NCBI GenBank assembly: GCA_021817565.1
Contig: JAKAUP010000006.1
Location: forward strand, 1 to 49,637
DNA from: Microcaldota archaeon
GTDB taxonomy: Archaea; Micrarchaeota; Micrarchaeia; Micrarchaeales; Micrarchaeaceae
Length of the DNA stretch: 49,637 nt
Direction: 5' to 3'
Shown: positions 8,182 to 16,312 of the stretch, piece after piece
Layout: each line of letters begins with the position of its first letter
How positions within the stretch are numbered: position 1 is the first letter of the stretch
Translations under genes and position numbers: made by a program
Notes under the pieces: generated by a model
Told to the model about the DNA's origin: nothing
The model's database searches: none
Seen by the model: only the letters and a program-made list of their open reading frames with translations

Positions 8182-9084
8182 ATGTTTGGTATGGACAGCC
8201 CTACATTAATAAAAATTGAAGCAAAGCGAAACTTGTTTTTGGTTTCAGCTATTGCATCCGCCTTCGGTTTTTTAATAATCCTCCTTTCGATAAGTGAAAT
8301 TAGTTTACCTCTGATTGAAATATACTACATCCTTGCTGTTATTGGTATTATTTTTATAGTTACAGTAAGTATAGCGGCTTATTTCGGTACTATTGTCAAT
8401 GGATACAACTATCTCCTAGGAAGAGGAAGCTATTCTGGAGACCACAATAAATTTTTAGATAATATACGCAGAGATAATGTAACAATACCACAAAGTTTTT
8501 TTGAGAAGGACAAGAATTTTCTGGAGATATATAAAGACGCATTTTATAGCTATCTGCATAACTACCCAAACGCATCTCTGCCTACAACTCTGAGATGTTT
8601 AGAAGTAGGTTTAAAATACAAGTACAGCGAAGTAAAAAATTTACAGAATGGTTCGCCTATCGATAATGAATTTGTTGGGAAAGTAGATGAACAGATAAAT
8701 AATATAAGTAAGAGAAAGAGTAAAAACACAGATATTAATGATGTTCCTCTTTTTGATTTTATAAATTGTGCCGAACCTTACTTTAGTAACAAAGCTGAAA
8801 CACTGCGCCATTTGAATTCTTTACGTAATTTTATTCACGGAAGTGAACTTATAAAACCTAATGATGCTCATTCTGCTTTGACAAAAGTAACTGACATATT
8901 AAATATATTGTTTCCATTAACAGATAAAATTAACGTAGATATAACTTGTAAAATTTGCGGAAATAAACATAAGTATAATATTGACAAAGAGTCATACTTG
9001 ATAGGCAAAAGGATTGCCCTTACTTGCACTAACCCTAATATACAATCAGAGGATAAAAACTACTTGGTTACTCTTATGCCATAA
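8182..9084 (+). CDS. Membrane-anchored protein with HEPN-like helical domain
   Basis: Not assigned to a named family. Residues 18-70 form two membrane helices (LFLVSAIASAFGFLIILL and YYILAVIGIIFIVTVSIAA). The rest is cytoplasmic-type, with TTLRCLEVGLKYKY near 136 and, at 211-245, LNSLRNFIHG followed by a helix NDAHSALTKVTDILNILFP. That arrangement resembles the end of HEPN-like domains (DUF4145-type), where an R-N..H motif precedes the last helix. Here the spacing is Arg215-Asn216-x2-His219, one residue shorter than the classical Rx4-6H, so nuclease activity is doubtful. The C-terminus has CKICGNKH and a later cysteine, possibly a partial zinc ribbon. AT-rich codon use like its neighbours. 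A defence or toxin role would be speculation. Confidence 0.55.
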   Translation: MFGMDSPTLIKIEAKRNLFLVSAIASAFGFLIILLSISEISLPLIEIYYILAVIGIIFIVTVSIAAYFGTIVNGYNYLLGRGSYSGDHNKFLDNIRRDNVTIPQSFFEKDKNFLEIYKDAFYSYLHNYPNASLPTTLRCLEVGLKYKYSEVKNLQNGSPIDNEFVGKVDEQINNISKRKSKNTDINDVPLFDFINCAEPYFSNKAETLRHLNSLRNFIHGSELIKPNDAHSALTKVTDILNILFPLTDKINVDITCKICGNKHKYNIDKESYLIGKRIALTCTNPNIQSEDKNYLVTLMP

Positions 9085-9146
9085 CTGTTAATTTTTGAAT
9101 GTTATGGTAGAAAAATTTAAATGTTGCTGTAGTTTATACATAGAAC

Positions 9147-9407
9147 GTGTCAAAACCTAAGCAAATCGCTGGTTCAATCTTCATAGTTATAGCTATTGCA
9201 CTATTTATCGCATCAGACGTAGTTTATACTAACTATTACCACAAAGCCATATCCAGCGTATCCAACTTTGGTTCGCTGTTTACGGGCATCTTTTGGTTCT
9301 TTATCGGTATAATAATAGGAGCGGTACTGTTTGCGATAGGATTAATATGGGTATATCCAAAAGGAGCTAAATGGTTAGCTGAAAGAGGTAAAGGGTTTAA
9401 CAAATAA
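9147..9407 (+). CDS. Small two-helix membrane protein
   Basis: Not recognised. 86 residues with a short basic start (MSKPKQ), a first membrane helix (IAGSIFIVIAIALFIASDVVY), an external loop and a second helix (IFWFFIGIIIGAVLFAIGLIWV), ending in a basic tail (KWLAERGKGFNK). The start is a GTG at 9147. A TATA box (AAAATTTAAATG, 9112-9123) lies about 27 bases before it, so the mRNA is probably leaderless. The next small membrane gene follows after about 20 bases and is probably cotranscribed. Confidence 0.55.
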   Translation: MSKPKQIAGSIFIVIAIALFIASDVVYTNYYHKAISSVSNFGSLFTGIFWFFIGIIIGAVLFAIGLIWVYPKGAKWLAERGKGFNK

Positions 9408-9426
9408 ATACTGATTGAGTGATTTA

Positions 9427-9675
9427 ATGAAAATCGATGGTGATAAATGGGACCAATTCATAAAAAGTTATTTTGTTGCAATACTTGGTGGAATCATTTC
9501 TGGGTTTATGGTTTTAGAAAGAGACTTACCTATTTACCTTTGGGCAATCTATATCATAGTTATTGCTATGTTCGGAGGAATTTTCGGTTATTTCATATAT
9601 TTGCATATAGGTAAAAAGCAAGAGCATAAAAACAAAGATCCTACTCCTCCACCTCCTCAATCAAACCCTGTATGA
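9427..9675 (+). CDS. Small two-helix membrane protein with proline-rich tail
   Basis: Not recognised. From the ATG at 9427 the product is 82 residues: a polar start (MKIDGDKWDQFIKSY), helix one (FVAILGGIISGFMVLE), helix two (YLWAIYIIVIAMFGGIFGYFIYL) and a hydrophilic tail ending PTPPPPQSNPV. The frame can also open with a TTG at 9415. It sits just after the previous small membrane gene on the same strand, and a U-rich stretch follows the stop, so the pair may be a two-gene operon. Both proteins could form a membrane complex, which is inference only. Confidence 0.5.
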   Translation: MKIDGDKWDQFIKSYFVAILGGIISGFMVLERDLPIYLWAIYIIVIAMFGGIFGYFIYLHIGKKQEHKNKDPTPPPPQSNPV

Positions 9676-9691
9676 AAGAATAAAGCAGGGG

Positions 9692-9701
9692 TTTCTTTTT
9701 T
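9692..9701 (+). terminator. U-rich terminator-like run after the small membrane genes
   Basis: The run TTTCTTTTTT follows the stop of the second small membrane gene by about 15 bases, as expected for archaeal oligo-U termination. It is convergent with the tRNA-Thr gene. A perfect palindrome CCTTAATTAAGG lies just beyond at 9746-9757, near the tRNA 3' end. Confidence 0.4.
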
Positions 9702-9762
9702 CAGGCCTTCATCGCCTTTATGTCTTAGTGTGATCTAAACGGGTTCCTTAATTAAGGTTAAA

Positions 9763-9854
9763 AGCCCTGAGAGGGAATTGAACCCTCGACCTTCTGCTTT
9801 ATGTTTATGCTGTCTTAATACCATGCAGACGCTCTACCACTGAGCTACCAGGGC
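9763..9854 (-). tRNA. tRNA-Thr(GGT) with a 20-nt anticodon-loop intron
   Basis: On the minus strand the acceptor stem GCCCTGG pairs with TCAGGGC, followed by discriminator U as in archaeal tRNA-Thr. The D-arm GCTC-AGTGGTAG-AGC, anticodon stem TCTGC/GCAGA and T-arm GAGGG-TTCAATT-CCCTC are complete. The anticodon loop has 27 bases instead of 7; placing an intron of 20 bases after position 37 leaves loop ATGGTA-A and anticodon GGT. The canonical archaeal splice position (37/38) fits; other splice positions would give a Tyr anticodon (GTA), but Tyr needs C1-G72, which is absent. CCA is not encoded. The TATA-like CTTATTTAAG at 9876-9885 lies about 26 bases before the 5' end. Confidence 0.85.
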
Positions 9855-9875
9855 GCACTCTGATATGTCAAGATA

Positions 9876-9885
9876 CTTATTTAAG
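9876..9885. promoter_or_regulatory. Shared TATA box between tRNA-Thr and RNase P RNA
   Basis: CTTATTTAAG (reverse CTTAAATAAG) is centred about 26 bases from the 5' end of tRNA-Thr on the minus strand and about 25 bases from the 5' end of RNase P RNA on the plus strand. The gap between the two RNAs is only 51 bases. One near-symmetric TATA box may serve both. A second box-like TTTTATAA at 9890-9897 is too close to either RNA. Confidence 0.55.
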
Positions 9886-9905
9886 TTTGTTTTATAATGT
9901 TTATC

Positions 9906-10139
9906 GTGTGGTAGATGGGCAGCTTACCGAAAGGAGGAAGCTCTCCCCATGCAGAGCATGCGATGGCCTAAGGCCAAATTCGGAACAGAAACGATACCTC
10001 GAATGCGCATAAAGCGATGACTTATACGAGCGCGCAATAGGGGATGAAACGGCCGATGCGCGTTGCAATGAGCATGCAAGGCAAAATGCCGCTCAGACGA
10101 ATGCTGCCGTAACAGAAGGGAGGCTACGTTCTACCACAC
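9906..10139 (+). ncRNA. rnpB: RNase P RNA, compact archaeal type
   Basis: The catalytic RNA that cuts 5' leaders from pre-tRNAs. Seen: closing helix P1, GTGTGGTAG (9906-9914) pairing perfectly with CTACCACAC (10131-10139); conserved region I as GGAGGAAGCTCTCCCC; the GGAACAGAAACGATACC core; and conserved region V as AGACGAATGCTGCCG...ACAGAAGGGAGGCTA. These blocks occur in the order and spacing of RNase P RNA. The length, about 234 bases, is short compared with most archaeal RNase P RNAs, so peripheral helices are probably reduced. It shares a promoter region with tRNA-Thr, a substrate. Not to be read as coding. Confidence 0.85.
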
Positions 10140-10148
10140 ATCCATAAT

Positions 10149-10649
10149 TCAGCTTCCCTGCACTATGAACTGACCTGTGAACGTCACATTTTTGTTTGCC
10201 GGGCACACCGTATTCGCTTCAAGGTACGGCGGCGGAGCGCAGTAATCTGCATATATGGCGTAGTAACCTGTGTATATGCTTCCGGTCTTTACTGTGATAG
10301 GTATATCAGCAATGCATTTTACCGTTTCTCCCTGCCCTGACCTTTGCGGTGCACAGCTTCCGGTGACGCTCTTCCTGTTGTCAACCGTTGCGCTAAACCC
10401 GCTCACGTTCACTATTCCTGGCTGCGTATTGCTCAAGAAAAGGAAAATCGATGAATTCGTGGTTGTGCTGTTCGGCGCGTAGAGTATGTCTCCGCACTTG
10501 AAACCTCCATACGAGTTGCATCCTGGTGGGTATATCGTGGTTGGGAGGTTTGAGAATATAAGCAATACCGCCAATATAACCGCTATTATAAGTAGTACAA
10601 AACCGTAGACTGAGATGAACTCCACTGCGCTCTGCGCCCTGTAATGCAT
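10149..10649 (-). CDS. Pilin-like protein with class III signal peptide
   Basis: A secreted or membrane-anchored protein with a type IV pilin-like leader: MHYRA then QSAVEFISVYGFVLL followed by a strongly hydrophobic helix (LIIAVILAVLLIF). Cleavage before Gln would place Glu at +5, as in archaeal pilins. The mature part has paired cysteines, several NxT/S sites and beta-rich sequence. I chose the ATG at 10649 rather than 10667 because the TATA-like CTTTTTATAG (minus strand, 10670-10679) is about 25 bases away, giving a leaderless mRNA. It is divergent from rsmA and ends 9 bases after RNase P RNA. Other proteins with related leaders lie at 45386 and 48605. It may be exported by the assembly operon at 21-27 kb, which is inference. 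Confidence 0.72.
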   Translation of the reverse strand: MHYRAQSAVEFISVYGFVLLIIAVILAVLLIFSNLPTTIYPPGCNSYGGFKCGDILYAPNSTTTNSSIFLFLSNTQPGIVNVSGFSATVDNRKSVTGSCAPQRSGQGETVKCIADIPITVKTGSIYTGYYAIYADYCAPPPYLEANTVCPANKNVTFTGQFIVQGS

Positions 10650-10669
10650 AACTAAATTTCTATGCATAT

Positions 10670-10679
10670 CTATAAAAAG
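10670..10679. promoter_or_regulatory. Shared TATA box between pilin-like gene and rsmA
   Basis: CTATAAAAAG (reverse CTTTTTATAG) is centred about 26 bases from the pilin-like ATG at 10649 on the minus strand and about 30 bases from the rsmA GTG at 10705 on the plus strand. The intergenic gap is 55 bases and no other convincing TATA box is seen there. Confidence 0.5.
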
Positions 10680-10704
10680 TTAGTCAAGTCTCACTTTTGT
10701 TTGG

Positions 10705-11490
10705 GTGTACGGGGTGCGCGTCGGTTTAAGAAGAAAAAGGGCTAAGTTCGGCCAGGTTTTCCTTACCGACCAGAACGTCGCAAGGAAAGAGGCCTCATTT
10801 GGGAAGCATATGAATGTGCTTGAATTTGGCACAGGCGGCGGAATACTAACAAGAGAGCTGTGCAAGGTAGCGGAGCACGTCACATCTATCGAACTTGACA
10901 AGGATCTGTTTATGAAGGCATCCTCCAGGCTCGACTTTCAAAACCTCAATCTCATCAACGCAGACTTTTTCAGCCCAGGTCATGAAGAGTATAAGGCAGA
11001 AATGCTTATATCTAACATTCCCTACTGCTTTTCCAGGGAGACCGTACTCTGGTTGTCAGAACACCGGATTCCTGCAGTGTTGTGCGTGCAGGAGGAATTT
11101 GCCCAAAAGATGGTTGCAAACCCCGCAACCAGAGATTACACACACATAAGCGTAATCTCCCAGCTTCTTTTTAAGATAAAGTTTGTAATGCGCGTGCCAA
11201 AAAACAGGTTCAGACCGACTCCGAAGGTGGATTCGGTCGTTGTATACATGGAACCAAAAGGAAACGGTTTGGACAAGTCGGTAGTGCGTGCGATATCTGC
11301 GATAATGGAACACAAGAAGAACAAGCTAAAGAAGGCTGTCGTTTATGCGGCCAAGGAACTGCGTATTCCAAAAGAGGATGTAGGCCGATTGGATGTAAGG
11401 TTGGCCGATAGAAGGGTATCCGAATTGAAACCCGAAGAGATCTTGTGTGCCGTAATCGAAGTTCTAAACAATCCGAATAAAATCCAGTAA
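10705..11490 (+). CDS. rsmA: 16S rRNA adenine dimethyltransferase RsmA (KsgA/Dim1)
   Basis: Dimethylates two adjacent adenines near the 3' end of 16S rRNA during small-subunit assembly, using S-adenosylmethionine. Seen in 261 residues: FGQVFLTDQN (residues 15-24; 'GQNFL.D' in the family), the SAM loop LEFGTGGGILT (39-49), acidic Glu63 that binds the ribose, NADFF, the catalytic NIPY motif (104-107; NLPY elsewhere), and FRPTPKVDSVVV in the C-terminal half. The start is GTG at 10705; another GTG lies at 10714. A TATA-like box about 30 bases upstream suggests a short or absent leader. The giant surface-protein gene follows after 40 bases with its own TATA-like box. Assignment is secure. Confidence 0.93.
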   Translation: MYGVRVGLRRKRAKFGQVFLTDQNVARKEASFGKHMNVLEFGTGGGILTRELCKVAEHVTSIELDKDLFMKASSRLDFQNLNLINADFFSPGHEEYKAEMLISNIPYCFSRETVLWLSEHRIPAVLCVQEEFAQKMVANPATRDYTHISVISQLLFKIKFVMRVPKNRFRPTPKVDSVVVYMEPKGNGLDKSVVRAISAIMEHKKNKLKKAVVYAAKELRIPKEDVGRLDVRLADRRVSELKPEEILCAVIEVLNNPNKIQ

Positions 11491-11530
11491 GAAATAAATA
11501 TGTATAGAACGTCAAGTATAAGGGATAAAG

Positions 11531-14500
11531 TTGAACAAAACGCTTTTTAGGGCCGCCTTGACCATAACTTCTGTTTTACTTAGCATAGGTATACTCTCTG
11601 GGCTTACCTTTGCAACCTCATTGCCATCAAACACCATTACTTCGAACGTATATCAGTCCCAGGTATCCGCCCCTGCCGTGTGCATTAACGCCTACTACAT
11701 ATTCCAGCCACTTGGCGGGTGTATCGATGGCGCTTTTGAGATAGTTATGACAACATATACCAACGTCGGAAACGGGAAAGTGCAAGGCGTAGGTTCATCC
11801 CCACTCCCAAATATAAACTTTATTCCCTTCTCATATATCCCCCTTACGAACAGCATAGGCCAATACAACTTGGTAAACACACCGAACCTGTTGACCTGTC
11901 CGAACGCTCCGAACTCCGGCGACCCAATGGAATACTTAACCACTGGGAATTACATAGATGGGAACAGGTGCATAGCCAATAGCCTCCCGCTTATTACAGT
12001 AATAGGATACAAAACCGTCTCAACTTGGAATATTGCCAAAGTTGTAAGTACTAAAATTTCTACCTATCTGAAGAACCCTGTCGATGCTTACATAGGTAAC
12101 TTGGGATTCACAAACGAACTAAACAACTCCGGCAATCTATACATATCTGCAAACCAGAACACCAATTCTTATGGGTACCAACTCCCGCAAGCATCGAACC
12201 AGAGCGCAATATGGGACTGGTATGCCAAATACGCAAACCTTGATTCCTCAAGCCAGTTAAGCCTGAAATATCAGGGCACAGCCAACCTCCTACGGCCCGC
12301 AGCCGGTATAGGGGTATGCATTTACTCATATTCATACCAGGTATCAACTAGTGTCACATTCAGAAACGGAGCGATACCGTTTCCGACAAGCATTAGTTCA
12401 TCAGACGTACCATCGAACTATCAATTAATTTCTCTGCTTCCAGAGATATACTACACAGCCAATATACCTGTGCTATCATCAAGTATAGACCCAGGATCGG
12501 AATACCTGTCGCTAAACTACAGCATATATAATCCGGTAAACATCAACACCCCGAATTCACTCGAACCGTTCAACCTCAGTACTGGCACGACGTTGCTCGT
12601 AAATATGAGTAAAACGCACTCTCCATGGCTGTGTCCCGGGACCATCTGTAATTACAATACTTATACCTTAGCGAGAGTTCCTTCAAATGTGTTATCCTTT
12701 ACATCACCCGCTCCGCTCGGCGGTTTCAACAACACTTTTGATATCGCCCCAAGCGATATTAATACATTCGGTAACGGCAAGTCGCAAATAGCAATCCAAA
12801 CCCCGACCTTTATTTCGGTGAGCCCCAACAACAAGGTATACATACTCAACTATACAACCCATTGCGGGTTCACAACCGCATGTTTTTTCTCTTCCGCCAA
12901 ATATAATACGCTATTGTTTAACGTGAGCGCGATAAACAGCGGGGACTACAATCTTTCTCCTAACACATTCCCTACAAATTTCGGCACGCCCAGCGCATCC
13001 CAATACACTCTCCTCTGGAAAAGTTACTGGTCCAAATATCTTCCATCATTCGCCTCAAACTTTTATGTAACCGGAATCTGCGATCTTAGTGCCGCCCCTT
13101 CCCCATGCTACGGAAACAGCGTACCAACATCTCCGGGTAACGGCCCGCAAATTATGCAAGGCATAGAACCAACCGGTATAGCTACCGATTACCAAGGCGA
13201 TGTGTTCATCGTAGGGGTTAAATCCACTTCAGGCATAACAGACGTTACCTGCTGGCTTGAAAACCTTGTAACAACTGCATGCCAAAATGGATTCGAGGTG
13301 GGGGCCTTATACTCAAACCACAGAGATAAGTTTGCAAATGTAAACGTACAGATTACTCCGCGGGACGTTGCAGTCTCGCCAAACGGGCAGTACATATATG
13401 TCTCAGCACCGAACAGTGGGAACATAGTCGTCGTCAATGGAAACACACTACAGCAGATTGGGGATATAAACCTCGCATACCCTTCGCTCAATATCGCAGC
13501 ATACCTCTCACAGGATGGCGGGCCGTTCAACAGCAGTCAGATAAGAAGCTATTATGCCGGGTCTCCGGCAGTCCAGGACATTGCAAGCAACCACCACCCC
13601 ATGGCCATATCAGAATACGACGGTCTCCTTTACGTGGTAGACAACTGGACATTCACGGTTAAAGGGACTCAATCCAGCATACTCATGCTCAGGGCATTCT
13701 CATACAACGGCGTGGAGGTGCCGATAGACTCAAGGGACATACCAGACTTATCAAGCGGCACACTCTCATTAAATCAGTTTACGAGCGGAGCGGTAAATTA
13801 CCAGTACCCTCCATATGGATGGCCGTTATCCGCAAACTTTAGCCTACAAAGTACAGGTAGCGGCACCCAGCCATACCCAATCCTCAAAACCGCCAATAAC
13901 AAGGTTGACAATTACCAGATTCTATGTAATTCATGTATATCTCCAACTGCTCCATCTTCCACAACTACCATCCCTTCCAATGCACCAGCTCCGACCAGCA
14001 TCCCCATAACCCCACAATCCGGGAGCAGCACTCCAAGTAGCATTTCCTACTGCGCATACGAGTGCACATATAGCCCAGCGCAGATGAGTCCATCAAACAC
14101 TTTCGGTTATCTTCCGATCGGTCCTTTAATAGAAGCGATTGGAAATCCAACATCCAAAAGCACCCTGGAAGGTTTTGGCTTTACTACAGACTACAATGAC
14201 ACCAGCTACTTAATCGCGCATACAGGAAGCAGTGAATACACATTGCTGCTGGAGATCCGACCAGACATACAGAACTACACAAAGGTCTCTTTCGCCCAGA
14301 ACGCATCATACATGTGTATAATAAGTGCAAGTGCCCCAGAAAGCACATGCGCAACTAATCCAAAAGTTAGTTCACTATACCCACCGCTCGTACTTGTCCC
14401 AAGCGCATTCGATTTCGCAGAGAACCAGGGTTCCCCAAAGAGATTCCTCTCACTCCCAAACTCGTTTTCTGCTGCATTCCCGCTCGGAATAAATAATGGG

Positions 14501-16312
14501 ATATTCTCTAATCCATCCAACAACATAAAGAATAACGGCATAAGCAATACAGTAAACTACAACAGCGTAGTGACTGCAGAAAATGGCGCTATCAGCAGCA
14601 ACGGAATATCTAATGTAATCAACACTTACATCGAAAGCAAGATTGTCGGGGTCTTCTCTTTCCCTTACACAGCCCAGATCAAAAAAAGCACCACATTCCA
14701 ACAGGAAAGCGCGACGTTCTATGGTATTCTTGGATTCTGTCTCCCTTTTACAGTCTGGGCGCAACCATCATCGAGTAACAATAATTACTATTTAATATCC
14801 AAGGTAACTGCTGACAGCTCGACATCAAACATCCCGATAGAAGGTGGTCTCTCCTACCTAATATTTAATGCCACCAAAAACATATTCCAGCCGAACATGT
14901 CTGATGTTGGCCTAATAATAAATCCATACATTGGCACCTATCTCCTTACGAATAGGAACATAGGGGAGTTCTTCGCCAACATAAGCGTGGAGAAGGCATT
15001 CAACCTTCCCAGCCCACTAACAATAAACGCTACCCACTTCTTTTCATATGTCACACAAGGCTTCACTCAGATCGATGCATTTGGTGTACAGCCTGCTTTT
15101 GTGCAGGAAAGAGAATCAGGCGTTGGATCAGAAACAAGTAACGCAGCATGCTCTTTCTGTTTTCTTCCAAACTACTACTACAACGCAGGGGTGAGCAAAC
15201 TTTTTGTCGGTAACAATGTACTTACCTCCCAAGAAGGGATAAACACATACAATATTAGTGTGTTCCAGCTCTACAAGAAGCTTTCATACTACAACGCGGA
15301 GAACCTAGATCTCAAAAATAACAGCTACATTTTGGGATATGACAGGATCATATTCAATTACGCCGATGCGTTCAACAATATAATCTCCTTCCCGCTCGAC
15401 GTCGACCTCGCCAACATAACAACAATAAGCATAAATGCGTCACCTACCGTAAACGCGAACAATCCAAACCAGACAAAAGTCACAGTCTCAGGTACTGCTG
15501 GATACTACAGCAGCTTGTTGGGCGGATATATACCAGTTCCGTCAGGTAGCCAGATATTCTTATACTATGGCCAAAACATCAATTACTTTAACAGTTCAAA
15601 TACCCCAACCTCCAACCCCTCAGGCTATTTTGAACATGCAGAGCAGTGCGCTTTCTCATCCTCTCAGCCATCAGCAATATGTCAGCTTGCAAATCCGTTG
15701 TCAAGCGTATCGCAGGGCGGCTCCTATCTCGAAGAGGCAACATATCCCGATTACTCGCCAAACTTAGACTCAACAGGCAATTGCAAAAAGCTCACCGCAT
15801 CCCTACTTACACCACTCCCAAATCCCAACTGCAACATTTACGGGAAATTCGGATTACCAGCTACAGGCTACGCGCTCAACGGAAAGACAGAAGTGTGCGG
15901 AGCTTTATCCTCTACCGGCAATGGCATATTAACGACGCAGGTAGGACTGATCGGTATTGTAACAACCAATTCGCAAGGTCAGTTCAGTGACTCATTCGAG
16001 GCATGCGGCGTAGGCTCGCAGAAAATCTTAGCTGTATTCTATGGATTCCCGCCGCCAGAGCCGATTAGCGTCAACGAACCAACGCTATCAACATCAGTAA
16101 ACTTTGTTGGTACCACACCAAACACGGTATCGACCTACCAGTACAATTACTACTATGCTCCAAACTCCACCGATACCTCTGTTTACATAGGCAGTTACCT
16201 GCTCAGCTTCGGCCAGATAAGTGTAATAATACTGGTTGTTGTTGGCGTTGCAGTATCTGGAATATTTGCCTCACGGTACTTCATGAGGGATAAAAAGGCA
16301 AGGATAAGATGA
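11531..16312 (+). CDS. Giant surface protein (1593 aa) with propeller-like repeats and C-terminal anchor
   Basis: Not assignable to one family. Seen: a Sec-type signal peptide (KTLFRAALTITSVLLSIGILSG), a very long extracytoplasmic part rich in Asn, Ser, Thr, Tyr and Pro with many NxT/S sites and scattered cysteine pairs, and one C-terminal membrane helix (ISVIILVVVGVAVSGIFA) followed by a basic tail (RYFMRDKKARIR). Around residues 545-690, GIATDYQGDVFIVGV, DVAVSPNGQYIYVSAPNSG and NIVVVNGNTLQQIGDI are typical of NHL/YVTN beta-propeller blades. A Ser/Thr/Pro stretch at about 800-835 may be a linker. The start is TTG at 11531 after GGGATAAAG, with a TATA-like box about 26 bases upstream of the expected start of transcription. 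The stop overlaps the next ATG by ATGA, so the two products are made together. S-layer, adhesin or symbiosis factor are all possible. Confidence 0.8.
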   Translation: MNKTLFRAALTITSVLLSIGILSGLTFATSLPSNTITSNVYQSQVSAPAVCINAYYIFQPLGGCIDGAFEIVMTTYTNVGNGKVQGVGSSPLPNINFIPFSYIPLTNSIGQYNLVNTPNLLTCPNAPNSGDPMEYLTTGNYIDGNRCIANSLPLITVIGYKTVSTWNIAKVVSTKISTYLKNPVDAYIGNLGFTNELNNSGNLYISANQNTNSYGYQLPQASNQSAIWDWYAKYANLDSSSQLSLKYQGTANLLRPAAGIGVCIYSYSYQVSTSVTFRNGAIPFPTSISSSDVPSNYQLISLLPEIYYTANIPVLSSSIDPGSEYLSLNYSIYNPVNINTPNSLEPFNLSTGTTLLVNMSKTHSPWLCPGTICNYNTYTLARVPSNVLSFTSPAPLGGFNNTFDIAPSDINTFGNGKSQIAIQTPTFISVSPNNKVYILNYTTHCGFTTACFFSSAKYNTLLFNVSAINSGDYNLSPNTFPTNFGTPSASQYTLLWKSYWSKYLPSFASNFYVTGICDLSAAPSPCYGNSVPTSPGNGPQIMQGIEPTGIATDYQGDVFIVGVKSTSGITDVTCWLENLVTTACQNGFEVGALYSNHRDKFANVNVQITPRDVAVSPNGQYIYVSAPNSGNIVVVNGNTLQQIGDINLAYPSLNIAAYLSQDGGPFNSSQIRSYYAGSPAVQDIASNHHPMAISEYDGLLYVVDNWTFTVKGTQSSILMLRAFSYNGVEVPIDSRDIPDLSSGTLSLNQFTSGAVNYQYPPYGWPLSANFSLQSTGSGTQPYPILKTANNKVDNYQILCNSCISPTAPSSTTTIPSNAPAPTSIPITPQSGSSTPSSISYCAYECTYSPAQMSPSNTFGYLPIGPLIEAIGNPTSKSTLEGFGFTTDYNDTSYLIAHTGSSEYTLLLEIRPDIQNYTKVSFAQNASYMCIISASAPESTCATNPKVSSLYPPLVLVPSAFDFAENQGSPKRFLSLPNSFSAAFPLGINNGIFSNPSNNIKNNGISNTVNYNSVVTAENGAISSNGISNVINTYIESKIVGVFSFPYTAQIKKSTTFQQESATFYGILGFCLPFTVWAQPSSSNNNYYLISKVTADSSTSNIPIEGGLSYLIFNATKNIFQPNMSDVGLIINPYIGTYLLTNRNIGEFFANISVEKAFNLPSPLTINATHFFSYVTQGFTQIDAFGVQPAFVQERESGVGSETSNAACSFCFLPNYYYNAGVSKLFVGNNVLTSQEGINTYNISVFQLYKKLSYYNAENLDLKNNSYILGYDRIIFNYADAFNNIISFPLDVDLANITTISINASPTVNANNPNQTKVTVSGTAGYYSSLLGGYIPVPSGSQIFLYYGQNINYFNSSNTPTSNPSGYFEHAEQCAFSSSQPSAICQLANPLSSVSQGGSYLEEATYPDYSPNLDSTGNCKKLTASLLTPLPNPNCNIYGKFGLPATGYALNGKTEVCGALSSTGNGILTTQVGLIGIVTTNSQGQFSDSFEACGVGSQKILAVFYGFPPPEPISVNEPTLSTSVNFVGTTPNTVSTYQYNYYYAPNSTDTSVYIGSYLLSFGQISVIILVVVGVAVSGIFASRYFMRDKKARIR

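Noticed and set aside
9763-9854. Reading the split tRNA as tRNA-Tyr(GTA)
   Set aside because: Possible by another splice site, but G1-C72 and discriminator U fit archaeal tRNA-Thr and not Tyr (C1-G72).
10680-10901. Minus-strand frame overlapping the start of rsmA
   Set aside because: It covers the conserved RsmA SAM-binding coding region on the other strand and has no features of its own.
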